The position numbers and the translations under genes are program-made. The notes under the pieces are model-generated. The model was not told where the DNA came from, ran no database searches, and saw only the letters and a program-made list of their open reading frames with translations. From Schlesneria sphaerica (GTDB taxonomy: Bacteria; Planctomycetota; Planctomycetia; Planctomycetales; Planctomycetaceae): a stretch of 64,000 nucleotides of DNA. Location: assembly GCF_044336245.1 (NCBI RefSeq), contig NZ_CP172346.1, positions 6,944,001 to 7,008,000 on the forward strand. Reading direction: 5' to 3'. Shown one piece after another: positions 17,552-26,846 of the stretch (the first letter of the stretch is position 1; each line of letters opens with the position of its first letter).

Positions 17552-18736
17552 ATGCCCAGTTGTCGTGTTTGTCGGTCGCCGTCGGTGAATCCTGTCACTG
17601 ACTTCGGTCTGGTTTCGATCTCGAATCAATTCTTTGAGGAAGGTCATTCCCCGGCTTATCGACAGGCCCTCTCGTGGCAGGAATGCCAGACGTGTGGCGT
17701 TGTGCAGCTATCGGACGTTCCACCGATCGAGCAGATTCAGCCCCGTTTTCCGTGGATCAAGTATGCGGAACCGGAAGGACATCTCGACGAGACCGCTCGA
17801 GACTTGGCAATCGTGACCAAGTTTGGCGGCGCAGAACGAATCGTCGGCTTCACCCGGGATGACGGTGCCTTGTTGCGGCGGCTGGAGTTTGGCCAGGCCT
17901 GTCTGCTTGATTCCGTCATCGATCTCGGTCTGACGTCAGAGAATGTCGGCATGGAATCGGTTCAGGCCGCATGGACAGTGCCAAGAGCCCGTCAAGTGGT
18001 CGAAAAGTACGGTCCAGCGGATCTCGTGGTAGCCCGGTATGCTCTGGAACATTGTCACGATGCGGCGGAATTTCTTGCGGCATGCAGGGAGCTTCTGACG
18101 CCAGAGGGATATCTGCTCATCGAGGTTCCCAACAGCCAGGCTGCCTTAGCTGACGTGGACGTGACCGCAGTCTGGGAGGAGCACACACTGTACTTTACCG
18201 AGCTGACCCTCCAGCAGGGACTTCAGCGCGCCGGATTTGAAACGGTCTATTTTCGGCGTGTTCCTGATCCGATGGAAGATCGCCTGGTCTGGATGGGACT
18301 GGCGAGCACCCCCCAATCTGCAGCGCCCCAGCGCAGTTCCCTTGAACCGGCTGTTCAGTCTTTCGCAAACATCTGGCCGCGCCGGAAAGAGGCGCTCAGG
18401 AGGTGGGCGCAGGAAATTGGAAGCGATGGAGCCAGACTGGCAGTCTTTGGCGCGGGGCATCGCGCAAGCACGCTGATCGATATCATGAAGCTGGCGGAAT
18501 TTCTCGACTGTGTTATTGATGACTCTCCCGAAAAACAGAAACTTCGGTTTCCTGCGGGAGGCCTTCCGATTCGGGGATCTGATGCCCTGGTCGAACGACA
18601 GATTTCGTATTGTCTGCTGGTCGTGAATCCCGGAGCGGAAGAGAAGATCGTGAATCGAAACGCCGAGTATGTGGCCAGGGGCGGGCAATTTGTCTCACTC
18701 TCTCCGCGCAGCCCGCGCGCACTGAGGCTGTCATGA
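17552..18736 (+). CDS. Sugar C-methyltransferase-like protein with zinc-binding N-terminus
   Basis: 394 residues from the ATG at 17552, preceded by AGGAG at 8 bases; upstream in-frame ATGs overlap the previous gene. The N-terminus is a Methyltransf_13-type zinc site: Cys4/Cys7 (CRVC) and Cys45/Cys48 (CQTC). A class I SAM domain follows (GFTRDDGALL at about 99-108, ARYALEHCHD, GYLLIEVPN) and then a C-terminal domain with a second Rossmann-like motif (LAVFGAGHRAS), as in the TylCIII family of NDP-sugar C-3 methyltransferases. In the cluster it likely methylates the sugar made by the 15777 gene product. That pairing is inference. Confidence 0.85.
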   Translation: MPSCRVCRSPSVNPVTDFGLVSISNQFFEEGHSPAYRQALSWQECQTCGVVQLSDVPPIEQIQPRFPWIKYAEPEGHLDETARDLAIVTKFGGAERIVGFTRDDGALLRRLEFGQACLLDSVIDLGLTSENVGMESVQAAWTVPRARQVVEKYGPADLVVARYALEHCHDAAEFLAACRELLTPEGYLLIEVPNSQAALADVDVTAVWEEHTLYFTELTLQQGLQRAGFETVYFRRVPDPMEDRLVWMGLASTPQSAAPQRSSLEPAVQSFANIWPRRKEALRRWAQEIGSDGARLAVFGAGHRASTLIDIMKLAEFLDCVIDDSPEKQKLRFPAGGLPIRGSDALVERQISYCLLVVNPGAEEKIVNRNAEYVARGGQFVSLSPRSPRALRLS

Positions 18737-19488
18737 ACACGCACCATTCGATTGTCGTCGGAGGGACGAAAGGGCTTGGCCGGGGACTCGTTCAACTCTG
18801 GTCAGAGAGCGAAGGGGTCATTTCGGTCATCGCACGGCGTTTGCCGAATCATGAGACCTCGGCTTCAAAAGCGGAAATCCGGCATTTTGCCGCTGATCTG
18901 ACGGCCCCCGAAAGTTTGCTTCCCGCACTTGATGAGATCGTTAAGCAGTCTGGTCCAGTCACACGACTCGCATTTTCGCAGCGCAATCGGGGGACGGGCG
19001 ATACACTGGAGGGTGAGTTGAAAGTCGGGGTCCAGGCGACGCAGCAGGTCATTGAGCATCTGGTCGAAACGGATTCCTTTGCTCCCCGCGCTGCAATTGT
19101 TGTGGTGAGTTCGGTCTGTGGCCAATTCATTGCCGCCGAACAACCTCTCGGATATCACGTGACCAAGGCAGCGCTGGATCACCTGGTTCGCTTCTATGCT
19201 GTCCAGTTGGCCTCGAAAGGGATCCGTGTCAACGGGGTTGCGCCGAATCTGATCCTGAAGGACGAGGGCCGCGAGTTCTATCGCCAAAACCCGGAACTCC
19301 AGAGTCACTACGAGACTGTTATCCCACTGGGACAAATGGGAACCCCTCGCGATGTTGCGAATGCGATTGATTTTCTGTGCAGCGACCGGGCTGGTCACAT
19401 TACCGGTCAGACACTGGTCGTCGACGGAGGACTGACGGTTTTGCTGCAGCATTCCCTCGGGGTGAGACCTTCCTTTCGGACAATCTGA
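18733..19488 (+). CDS. Short-chain dehydrogenase/reductase
   Basis: 251 residues. ATG overlaps the previous stop (ATGA) with GAGG just upstream, so translation is probably coupled. The cofactor motif is GGTKGLGRG (10-18), the catalytic serine pair VVSS is at about 126, and Tyr141xxxLys145 (GYHVTKAALDHL) and the C-terminal GHITGQTLVVDGG are classic SDR marks. As part of the sugar cluster it may reduce a keto-sugar intermediate; the substrate is not evident from sequence. Confidence 0.88.
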   Translation: MNTHHSIVVGGTKGLGRGLVQLWSESEGVISVIARRLPNHETSASKAEIRHFAADLTAPESLLPALDEIVKQSGPVTRLAFSQRNRGTGDTLEGELKVGVQATQQVIEHLVETDSFAPRAAIVVVSSVCGQFIAAEQPLGYHVTKAALDHLVRFYAVQLASKGIRVNGVAPNLILKDEGREFYRQNPELQSHYETVIPLGQMGTPRDVANAIDFLCSDRAGHITGQTLVVDGGLTVLLQHSLGVRPSFRTI

Positions 19489-19504
19489 GCATTCGGGGCA
19501 GCTT

Positions 19505-20191
19505 TTATTTCTTTCCGCAGCAGATGGCGAACAGGTAATGTGCCATTGGCGAAAAGCCCGTGTGGACCACTTCATCATTCATCGAGAACAGGAACACATT
19601 GTGGAACTGTTGTTCGAGGGTGGCTTTGAGCGCGGGGCCCGACTTGCAGTTGACATGTCCAATCCTGCTCTGCCGGGATGCGTAAGTCTGAGACTCCAGC
19701 GACGGCATCCCCACAATCAAGACTCCCTGCTCCGTGAGTGAGCTCTTCAGATGGTTCAGGTAAATGTGCTCGACTTGAGGCTCGATGTGTTCCATGACGT
19801 CCACGCTGTAGATGGCATCGAACGGCCCATGCTCTAACGGGCCGGTCAGAATGTCATGCAGGTGAGCGTGCAGTTTCCATCGTTCGACCTGTCGGGAATT
19901 GATATCGTCGATGAAAATCGGGTCAAAGTCATAGACGTGCAGTTCCTTGACTTCCTGCTGGACGATTCTCGCTCCGAAGGCATCGCCGCATCCAACCTCG
20001 GCCACCTTCGCTTTTCCTGACAGCATCTTGGAAACGAACTTATAACGCGACAAGAGGAAAGTCAGTCGGCGGGGATCGTCATACCAGACCTGATTCGACA
20101 TGAGTCCGAACGAAGCGATCCCAACCTGGTTCTTAACGTCAAGAAGTTCCGAGTACTGCGCTTCTTTTGTCTGACGTTCATCAAGATTCAT
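19505..20191 (-). CDS. Class I SAM-dependent methyltransferase, convergent to the sugar cluster
   Basis: 228 residues. Motif I VAEVGCGDAFGARIV, the acidic turn VYDFDPIFIDDIN, and DAIYSVDVMEHIEPQ plus LIVGMPSLES support a Methyltransf_23-type fold, close to UbiG/sugar O-methyltransferases. The central segment (PSLESQTYASxxSRxGHVN) recurs in methyltransferases of planctomycete and cyanobacterial glycan clusters, as far as I recall. It ends 16 bases from the convergent SDR gene. Substrate unknown. Confidence 0.82.
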   Translation of the reverse strand: MNLDERQTKEAQYSELLDVKNQVGIASFGLMSNQVWYDDPRRLTFLLSRYKFVSKMLSGKAKVAEVGCGDAFGARIVQQEVKELHVYDFDPIFIDDINSRQVERWKLHAHLHDILTGPLEHGPFDAIYSVDVMEHIEPQVEHIYLNHLKSSLTEQGVLIVGMPSLESQTYASRQSRIGHVNCKSGPALKATLEQQFHNVFLFSMNDEVVHTGFSPMAHYLFAICCGKK

Positions 20192-20436
20192 TTGCGAGAT
20201 TCCATGACGCTGCAGAGTCGTACGAGTGAGGTCGGCATCTTCGGTGATCGTTCTGGAAATGTCGATGCCTCGTCGGTCACGGCCAAGCGATGCACGACCG
20301 GAAACAAACAGGCTGGAGAATTGTTGAGCTCACTTCCGGTTCCCGGGATCTCGGTTCCAGTCGGAGAAATTCGTGAGGCGCCGGCAACATCCCCCGTTGC
20401 AGGTGTGGTGCACCGAACATGTTGACGTTCGGCACC

Positions 20437-21918
20437 TTAGCCGAGAATTTCTCGCAAAATGTGCGCTTCTTCGACACCTGTCAGTTTGAGATCCAGACCC
20501 TGGAACCGATAAGAAAACTGACTATGGTCGATACCGAGCAGATGCAGCATGGTCGCGTGCAGGTCACGGACTTGCACGGGTTTTTCGACGGCGTGGTACC
20601 CCAGTTCGTCCGTCGCTCCGTAGCTGCCACCCGTACGTATTCCACCACCTGCCAGCCAGATGGAAAAGCCCTTGATGTGGTGATCGCGTCCCGCAGTTTT
20701 CCCTTTATTCTGCACCATTGGTGTCCGACCGAACTCACCTCCCCAGACGACAAGTGTTTCGTCGAGCATCCCGCGCTGCTTCAGATCAGTGATCAGCGCA
20801 TAACTGGCTCGATCGGTGTGCCGAGCGCATTCAACGATATCCCGCTGTAGATCCCCATGATGATCCCAGCCGCGGTGGTACAGGTGAATGAAGCGAACAC
20901 CTCGTTCAGCCAGGCGACGAGCGAGAATGCAATTGGAACCGAACGAACCGTCACCCGGCGTTGCACCGTAGAGCTCGAAAACGTGGCTCGGTTCGTCGCG
21001 GGTGTCCATGAGTTCCGGGACGGCGGTCTGCATTCGAAACGCGGTTTCAAAGGCGGAAACTCGCGCATCGATTTCATCGTTCTCAAAAAGGGGATCGGCG
21101 AGACGGTCAATTTGCTGGATCGTATCGACGCTCGCACGTTGCAGCCGGGCCGAGATTCCTGGTGGGTTCTGCACGTAGTGCACGGGTTCGCCCGAGGAAG
21201 CGAACTCGACACCCTGAAAACGACTTGGAAGGAAACCGGAACTCCATTGTCGCGAGGCGATTGGCTGACAGCTTAAGCGGCCTCCGACACTGGTCAGGAC
21301 CACGAAACCGGGGAGATCGCTGGTTTCCGAGCCGAGCCCATAATTGATCCAGGCCCCCATCGACGGGCGACCGCTGATCGCCGTGCCGCAATTCATGAAT
21401 GTATGAGCAGGGTCGTGATTGATCTGCTCGGTGGTCATCGAATTGATGATGCAGATGTCATCGGCCATCTTCTGGTGCCAGGGAAGGACTTCACTGATCC
21501 ACTGCCCTCCCCCGCCATACTGTCCGAACTTAAACATGGGCCCATGAGCCTGAAGCTGGGCATTCTGCAACTGCGCGATCGGTTGTCCCTTGGTGAACGA
21601 CTCGGGCATCGGCTGTCCATGTAGAGCAGCCAGCTGAGGTTTGTAGTCGAACGTCTCGAGGTGTGATGGTCCGCCCGCCATGCAAAGGAAAATGACTCGC
21701 TTGATCTTCGGTGGAAGGTGAGGCAATCCCGGGAGCCCGGGGTATCGCTCTAATTGAGGCGAGGGATTCGCCCGTGCAGTCGGAACGCTCAGCAGGCTCG
21801 ATAGTGCGACGGAGCCGATGCCCAGCCCCGAGCGTGAGAGGAACGCCCGTCGACGTAATCTGTCGCTCATCAGTCTGTCCAATTGGTCGGTGCGTCGCGT
21901 AGAAGAAATCGGTGACAT
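20437..21918 (-). CDS. DUF1501 family secreted protein (Tat signal)
   Basis: 493 residues with a twin-arginine signal (RRRAFLSRSGLGIG) near residue 23; translation may begin at the internal MSDRLRRRAF. The body shows the DUF1501 (sulfatase/alkaline-phosphatase-like fold) landmarks: FLCMAGGPSHLETFDYKP, WSSGFLPSRFQGVEF, LYHRGWDHH, VVWGGEFGRTPM, GRDHHIKGFS, and LHATMLHLLGIDH. It starts one base after the stop of the PSD1/DUF1549 gene (TAATG), so the two are coupled. In planctomycetes these pairs are highly amplified; their function is not established. Confidence 0.93.
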   Translation of the reverse strand: MSPISSTRRTDQLDRLMSDRLRRRAFLSRSGLGIGSVALSSLLSVPTARANPSPQLERYPGLPGLPHLPPKIKRVIFLCMAGGPSHLETFDYKPQLAALHGQPMPESFTKGQPIAQLQNAQLQAHGPMFKFGQYGGGGQWISEVLPWHQKMADDICIINSMTTEQINHDPAHTFMNCGTAISGRPSMGAWINYGLGSETSDLPGFVVLTSVGGRLSCQPIASRQWSSGFLPSRFQGVEFASSGEPVHYVQNPPGISARLQRASVDTIQQIDRLADPLFENDEIDARVSAFETAFRMQTAVPELMDTRDEPSHVFELYGATPGDGSFGSNCILARRLAERGVRFIHLYHRGWDHHGDLQRDIVECARHTDRASYALITDLKQRGMLDETLVVWGGEFGRTPMVQNKGKTAGRDHHIKGFSIWLAGGGIRTGGSYGATDELGYHAVEKPVQVRDLHATMLHLLGIDHSQFSYRFQGLDLKLTGVEEAHILREILG

Positions 21919-24278
21919 TAGAACCTCGTCATTGCTTCGTTAAGCGACAGCACCGCCCGTGCGATGACAGCCCAGGCCGCCAATTGAGACTGGTCGGTAC
22001 CTTCAGGTAACGGTTTAAGGCCAACCGACAAGAGTTCCCGAGCTGCCTTGCGGTCCTCGGAAAATTCTTTGAGGCTCTGTTCGATGAGATGCTTAAAGAC
22101 TTCCATTTCCTTCGGAGAAGGGGATCGTGAGACGGCTTCGTTGAATGCGAATCGAAGTCGCTCTTCTGGAGACTCGCCCGATTCCGTCAGGATTCGAGCA
22201 GCGAAAGCACGAGACGCTTCAAGAAACGTCGGGTCATTGAGCAGCACGAGCGCCGACAAGGGTGTATTTGACCGTTGCCGCTGGGCTGTACATTCTTCGC
22301 GGCTGGGGGCATCAAACGCCTTGAGCATGGGATGCAGGAACTGTCGTTGCCAATGCAGATAGACACCGCGTCGCCACTGCCCCGCGCCGGTGTCCGAAAT
22401 GTACTTTCGTTCGGGAAAGTTCAGGTGACGGTAGTAGCCTTCAGGCTGATAGGGATGGGCGTTGGGGCCTTCCAGTTGATTCACCAGCAGACCACTGATC
22501 GACAATGTACTGTCCCGCACGGTCTCTGCCGGAAACCGAAAACGACCCTGATGTGAAAGCAGCGAGTTGAGCGGATCAAGGGCACGCGTCTGGCGGTTTT
22601 CATAAGATGACTGACGGTAGGTTCGACTCATGGCGATTTCCTTCAGCATCGCCTTGACGTCCCAGCGCCGATTAATGAACTCGATCGCCAGATTGTCGAG
22701 TAGCTCGGGATGGCTGGGGACTTCACCCTGACTGCCGAAATCGTCCAGCACGGGGGCCAATCCGCGCCCGAACAGGAGATACCAGAAACGGTTGACCATC
22801 ACGCGGGCAGTCAATCCCCCCACCCCCTGTCTGTCGTCCGTTAGCCAGTTCGCCAGGTCCAGTCGAGTCGCGCGGCGATCACCGATATCGAGCTTTCCGA
22901 ACCGCTCAGGTACGGCCGGTTGCACGATCTCTCCACTGTCATCCAACCAGTTTCCTCGCGGCAGAATCCGAATCGTGCGAGGGGCGATCGAGCGACTTAC
23001 CATCGACAGGCGAGCCCCCTTCTTAATCAACGTGATTTGTTCTTCGATTTGCTTGAGGGCTTCCGCGTTGGCCGCTGTCGAAGTCTCATCGGTCGTCAGA
23101 CTGCTTCTGCGTGCCGCCAGTTCTTCCAGGTCTTTTTGCTGGCTGTCACTCAGGACTTCAATTTCCGGTCTGCGCTTTGTCGGGCTGTTGTTGTCCCCCT
23201 TCGTCAAATGCTCAGCTTCGTCGAGATCGGCGAAAAAGGCCTGGATGGAGTAGAAGTCTTTGATCGAGTAAGGATCGAACTTATGGTCATGGCACTGGCA
23301 GCAGCCCATGGTGGCTGCCATCCAGACACCTGAAAGATTGCGAACGCGGTCCGCGCCGTAGATGGCAAGATATTCTTTTGGCTGGACTCCCCCTTCGTGA
23401 GAGGTCTGCAGCAACCGGTTGTATCCACTGGCAATCCTCTGCATGAGTGTCGCGTCAGGAATGAGATCACCCGCGAGCTGTTCACGGGTAAACTGGTCAA
23501 ACGGCAGATTGGCGTTGAACGCAGCGATCACGTAATCGCGATAGGGCGTGATGGAGTGGACCTGGTCACCATGATAGCCGACGGTGCTGGCGTATCGGAC
23601 CAGATCAAACCAATAGCTGGCCATTCGCTCGCCAAATCGGGGCGAATCCAGCAGTCGATCAATACATTTCTCGTAGGCGTTCGGCGAATCATCCTGAAGG
23701 AACGCGACGACTTCGGAGTGTGTCGGGGGGAGCCCGGTTAAATCGATTGAGAGCCGCCGAATCAGTGTTGTGCGATCGGCGTCTAGCGCGGGACGAAGTT
23801 CGTTTTCTTCGAGTTTCGCCATCACGAAACCGTCGATCCAGTTAAGTCCCCACGCGTGGTCTTGCACCACGGGAGCGGGATGCGAGACCGGTGGGACCGC
23901 AGACCACGGCTGCGACCACTCTGCACCCTGAGCGACCCAGCGGCGGAGACGGTCGATTTCTTCTACGGAAAGCGACTTGCCGCTCGCGGTGGGGGGCATC
24001 CGTTGTTCGACGATTTCGGTCTCAATACGTCGAATGAGCTCGCTCTCGTCTAATCGGCCCGGAATGATTGCGGAATGCCCGTCTCTGTTGGCCTTGGCAT
24101 CGTCTTCCCGATCCAGTCGCAAATTGGCTTCACGGGTGGCTGCATCGGGGCCATGACAACGGAAGCACTTATCCGACAGGATCGGTCGAATATCCCGATC
24201 AAACTGAAGGTGGTCCTCAGCAGCGGTTGCCCATGGCGCCTGGAAAAGCGTCAGACCGAGAAGAAACAAACGCTTCAT
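21918..24278 (-). CDS. PSD1-type cytochrome c / DUF1549 / DUF1553 protein
   Basis: 786 residues from the ATG at 24278 (MKRLFLLGLTLF signal peptide); the frame extends further upstream to 24389 without support. The planctomycete cytochrome C domain has FDRDIRPILSDKCFRCHGPD, a heme-binding CxxCH. DUF1549 (about 150-360; SIDLTGLPPT, RYASTVGYHGD, FTREQLAGDL) and DUF1553 (about 500-760; VMVNRFWYLLFGRGL, AIEFINRRWDVKAM, YRQSSY) follow. Probably a periplasmic or surface protein co-translated with the DUF1501 gene. Confidence 0.93.
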   Translation of the reverse strand: MKRLFLLGLTLFQAPWATAAEDHLQFDRDIRPILSDKCFRCHGPDAATREANLRLDREDDAKANRDGHSAIIPGRLDESELIRRIETEIVEQRMPPTASGKSLSVEEIDRLRRWVAQGAEWSQPWSAVPPVSHPAPVVQDHAWGLNWIDGFVMAKLEENELRPALDADRTTLIRRLSIDLTGLPPTHSEVVAFLQDDSPNAYEKCIDRLLDSPRFGERMASYWFDLVRYASTVGYHGDQVHSITPYRDYVIAAFNANLPFDQFTREQLAGDLIPDATLMQRIASGYNRLLQTSHEGGVQPKEYLAIYGADRVRNLSGVWMAATMGCCQCHDHKFDPYSIKDFYSIQAFFADLDEAEHLTKGDNNSPTKRRPEIEVLSDSQQKDLEELAARRSSLTTDETSTAANAEALKQIEEQITLIKKGARLSMVSRSIAPRTIRILPRGNWLDDSGEIVQPAVPERFGKLDIGDRRATRLDLANWLTDDRQGVGGLTARVMVNRFWYLLFGRGLAPVLDDFGSQGEVPSHPELLDNLAIEFINRRWDVKAMLKEIAMSRTYRQSSYENRQTRALDPLNSLLSHQGRFRFPAETVRDSTLSISGLLVNQLEGPNAHPYQPEGYYRHLNFPERKYISDTGAGQWRRGVYLHWQRQFLHPMLKAFDAPSREECTAQRQRSNTPLSALVLLNDPTFLEASRAFAARILTESGESPEERLRFAFNEAVSRSPSPKEMEVFKHLIEQSLKEFSEDRKAARELLSVGLKPLPEGTDQSQLAAWAVIARAVLSLNEAMTRF

Positions 24279-25029
24279 CGTTCGATGTCCTATCCATCGA
24301 AGGCATTGTCCCGTCGACAACCAGAATGGCCGGAGAACATTTTTCTCAGTGAGAGTCCCCGCCATCCTTGATCCAGGTTGCCAATTCATTCTGCTGTCCT
24401 GCTGTGGAGGTCATGAACGACAGGCAGCTCAAGCCAGTAAATTGTGACGCTGTTACAGCGTGAAGTCTATCGTGAGATGCCAGTTCTCCTGTGTCACCAC
24501 TGACGTTTAGAACCCTCAGAAACGTATCCCTGATGGGGCCTGATGGTGAAGTCCCGACTGACGCAGCGGCGAAAAGGCATTCCCCCTGCCGGGATCAGTC
24601 CCTTCCCCGGGACGATGGACTATCTCGGGGAGAACGCGGTCCAGGTGAGCAGTAGGCGTCTCACTTGAGGCAATCCTCACGAGGCGGTGGTGACTTGAGG
24701 TGAGTCTCGTTGTCTCTAGAGCATAGATGTCAAAAACTGCCGAAGAGCGTCGGCTCAAGATGGTGTAGCCGGGACAGGAGTGTTTCTCTAACCAGATCCG
24801 CTGATTTTATCGTTAAATTTTGCCGATGTATGAATCTGAGACTCCTGGAAATGCGTCTCTGAGCTTGCGATGAGATCGGGCACCTCAGGTGTCCGCGCTC
24901 CTGGGCAAGTCTTGGAGTGATGAGCCAGATCGATATGACCGTTCGCGACCAGCATCATTGAATTGACGGATCGAAATCGCTTGCGCATTCGCTCGACCGA
25001 CTGCGGCCCTAGCAGGAAATGATGTCCAC
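24279..25029. other. Divergent intergenic region, about 750 bases
   Basis: Lies between the minus-strand PSD1 gene and the plus-strand porin. Frames here (24516-24758 and part of 24788-25408, both minus) lack ribosome-binding sites and homology-like features. A near-palindrome GGGCACCTCAGGTGTCC at about 24875 could be an operator or small hairpin. No clear promoter was assigned. Confidence 0.45.
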
Positions 25030-26625
25030 GTGCGGTACTCAAGGCGATCTGGCGACATCCTTGAGCAGGCCCGGTCAGATCTCTGGCTGTCTGGTGTGCC
25101 AGGGCCGCTTGCGCGAGGTCTGATATCCGTATGGCTGCTACTTGCAGTCCTTCTTGGGTCGCCTCCTTTTCTGTCCAGAGTGCACGCCCTGGACGACGTA
25201 GGACTGTCGGAAATCCTGTCGTCCCCTTCCCTGCCCGAATTGCCTGTCGCAGACGATTCAAGGCTGGAACGCTTCGAACAAGCTCTACAATCCGTCGTAG
25301 AAGAGAACCGGCGGCTCTCGGAAGAAGTTCGCATTCTGAAAGAGAACTCAATCTTCCGTCCCCCCACGGAACGAGATCCGGTTGATGAGGATCTTGTTGT
25401 GGATTCACCGCTGGTCAGGGATGCCGATGGTTCGTCATCTCATTTTTCCCGTTATTACAACGGATTTGAGATTCGGACGAGAGATCCGGAATCCTCTCCC
25501 TTTTCACTGCGAATCAACAATCAAACACAGTTTCGCTTTAACGCTTTTGAGCGAAGCGAATCAGAATGGATCGACAGTTCAGGTGAATCTTTTCCCATCA
25601 ATAACAGCAGTTATTTTTTGATTCCGCGAGGCCGATTGATCTTCTCCGGAATGGCATTCCTGCCAAAAATGTCTTACCTGCTTAACATCGATTACAACAC
25701 CGTCAGCAGTAATCCGATTGGCTTTCGCGCCTATGTACTGAGTTATCAATTCAATAAAGCCCTGACGATTTCGGTCGGCCAGAACAAGGTTCCCGGAAGT
25801 CGCGAGTGGATGGGAAGTGCTTCCGTCGCTCAGGAAGGTCCTGATCGCTCGATGGCAACGACATTCTTTCGTCCCAGTCTGAGTCAGGGGGTGTGGGTGA
25901 CGGGTCAAGTCTTCGAGACCGTCCGATATCACGCCATGTTGGCCAATGGCTTCAATACGCTCAATCTACGCCCAAGCCAGTTCACGCATCAGTTCTGTAT
26001 CTCGGAATCCGTGTGGTGGGAACCGTGGGGCGATTTTGGCCGCGGCTACCCCGATCTCCAGAATCATCAGCAACCCGCAATTCGGATTGGTTCGAGCTAC
26101 ACCTTTGCTCCGGCGCAGGCGGAGGCAGCAGACGGAGGAGCACCCGAAAACTCATTGGTGCGGTTGTCGGACGGAACGTTGATCACACAAATGGGGGCAC
26201 TGGCACCTGGCGCGATGGTGCGGGAGTACGATATTTCCCTCGCTGCATTCGATGCTTCTTTTAAGTATCGTGGATGCAGTCTGGCGACGGAAATTTATCT
26301 GCAGCAACTTTCGTCACTTCGTGGAACAGGACAGTTGCCGGTGGATTCGGTCTCGGCCTACGGTGGATTCGTACAGGGGGGATATTTCGTACGACCGCAG
26401 GAAGTCGAGATCTATTCCCGTGGGTCGCTCGTGACTGGCGGTTATGGAACGGGGACCGAAGTGGGATGTGGATTCAACTGGTTTCCTCTGAAGGGACAAA
26501 ACAACTTGCGATTTACCATCGACGCAGCCTGGCTGGAGGACTCACCCGCACAGCAAAACCGTACCGGGTTTGTGGCCGGGCAGTCGGGTTTGTTGCTGAG
26601 GACACAGCTAAGTGCCGCTTTTTGA
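25030..26625 (+). CDS. Phosphate-selective porin (OprO/OprP)-like outer-membrane protein
   Basis: 531 residues as opened at GTG 25030; the true start is uncertain because no ATG occurs before the signal-like hydrophobic stretch (VWLLLAVLLGSPPF). After the signal comes a short coiled coil (about 75-105, RLERFEQALQSVVEENRRL), typical of planctomycete porins, then a beta-barrel with alternating hydrophobic strands such as RINNQTQFRFNAF, FLIPRGRLIFSGMAF and ALTISVGQNKVPGSREW. The protein ends LRTQLSAAF with a terminal Phe, as outer-membrane barrels do. The RGR...FSG...NKVP pattern fits the OprO/OprP family; solute unknown. Confidence 0.82.
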   Translation: MRYSRRSGDILEQARSDLWLSGVPGPLARGLISVWLLLAVLLGSPPFLSRVHALDDVGLSEILSSPSLPELPVADDSRLERFEQALQSVVEENRRLSEEVRILKENSIFRPPTERDPVDEDLVVDSPLVRDADGSSSHFSRYYNGFEIRTRDPESSPFSLRINNQTQFRFNAFERSESEWIDSSGESFPINNSSYFLIPRGRLIFSGMAFLPKMSYLLNIDYNTVSSNPIGFRAYVLSYQFNKALTISVGQNKVPGSREWMGSASVAQEGPDRSMATTFFRPSLSQGVWVTGQVFETVRYHAMLANGFNTLNLRPSQFTHQFCISESVWWEPWGDFGRGYPDLQNHQQPAIRIGSSYTFAPAQAEAADGGAPENSLVRLSDGTLITQMGALAPGAMVREYDISLAAFDASFKYRGCSLATEIYLQQLSSLRGTGQLPVDSVSAYGGFVQGGYFVRPQEVEIYSRGSLVTGGYGTGTEVGCGFNWFPLKGQNNLRFTIDAAWLEDSPAQQNRTGFVAGQSGLLLRTQLSAAF

Positions 26626-26637
26626 GCGGCACTTAGC
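26607..26637 (+). terminator. 13-bp perfect stem-loop enclosing the porin stop codon
   Basis: GCTAAGTGCCGCT (26607-26619) is perfectly complementary to AGCGGCACTTAGC (26625-26637) with a five-base loop. The TGA stop (26623-26625) lies in the loop and first stem base. No T-run follows, so it may be a factor-assisted terminator or an mRNA 3'-end stabiliser. Confidence 0.65.
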
Positions 26638-26846
26638 ACTGGCAGAGGATGCAGATCTGTCGCTGTCGAAGGACTTCTGCAAAGGGTGATTTCGTCACAA
26701 AGCTGCGTGGTCCGGAAGCGACTGCGACACAGGGATGGGCGAAAGCGGGGTATCCCTGTTCTTCGGACGCGACGCCCGGTTAGGATCGCCGTCTGAACCA
26801 AAAGGAACCCTGTCCCTTGAAACCGAGGGCCCAAGAAAGCGGCGTC

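Noticed and set aside
24788..25408. 206-codon minus-strand frame upstream of the porin
   Set aside because: Overlaps the start of the porin gene antisense and shows no domain.
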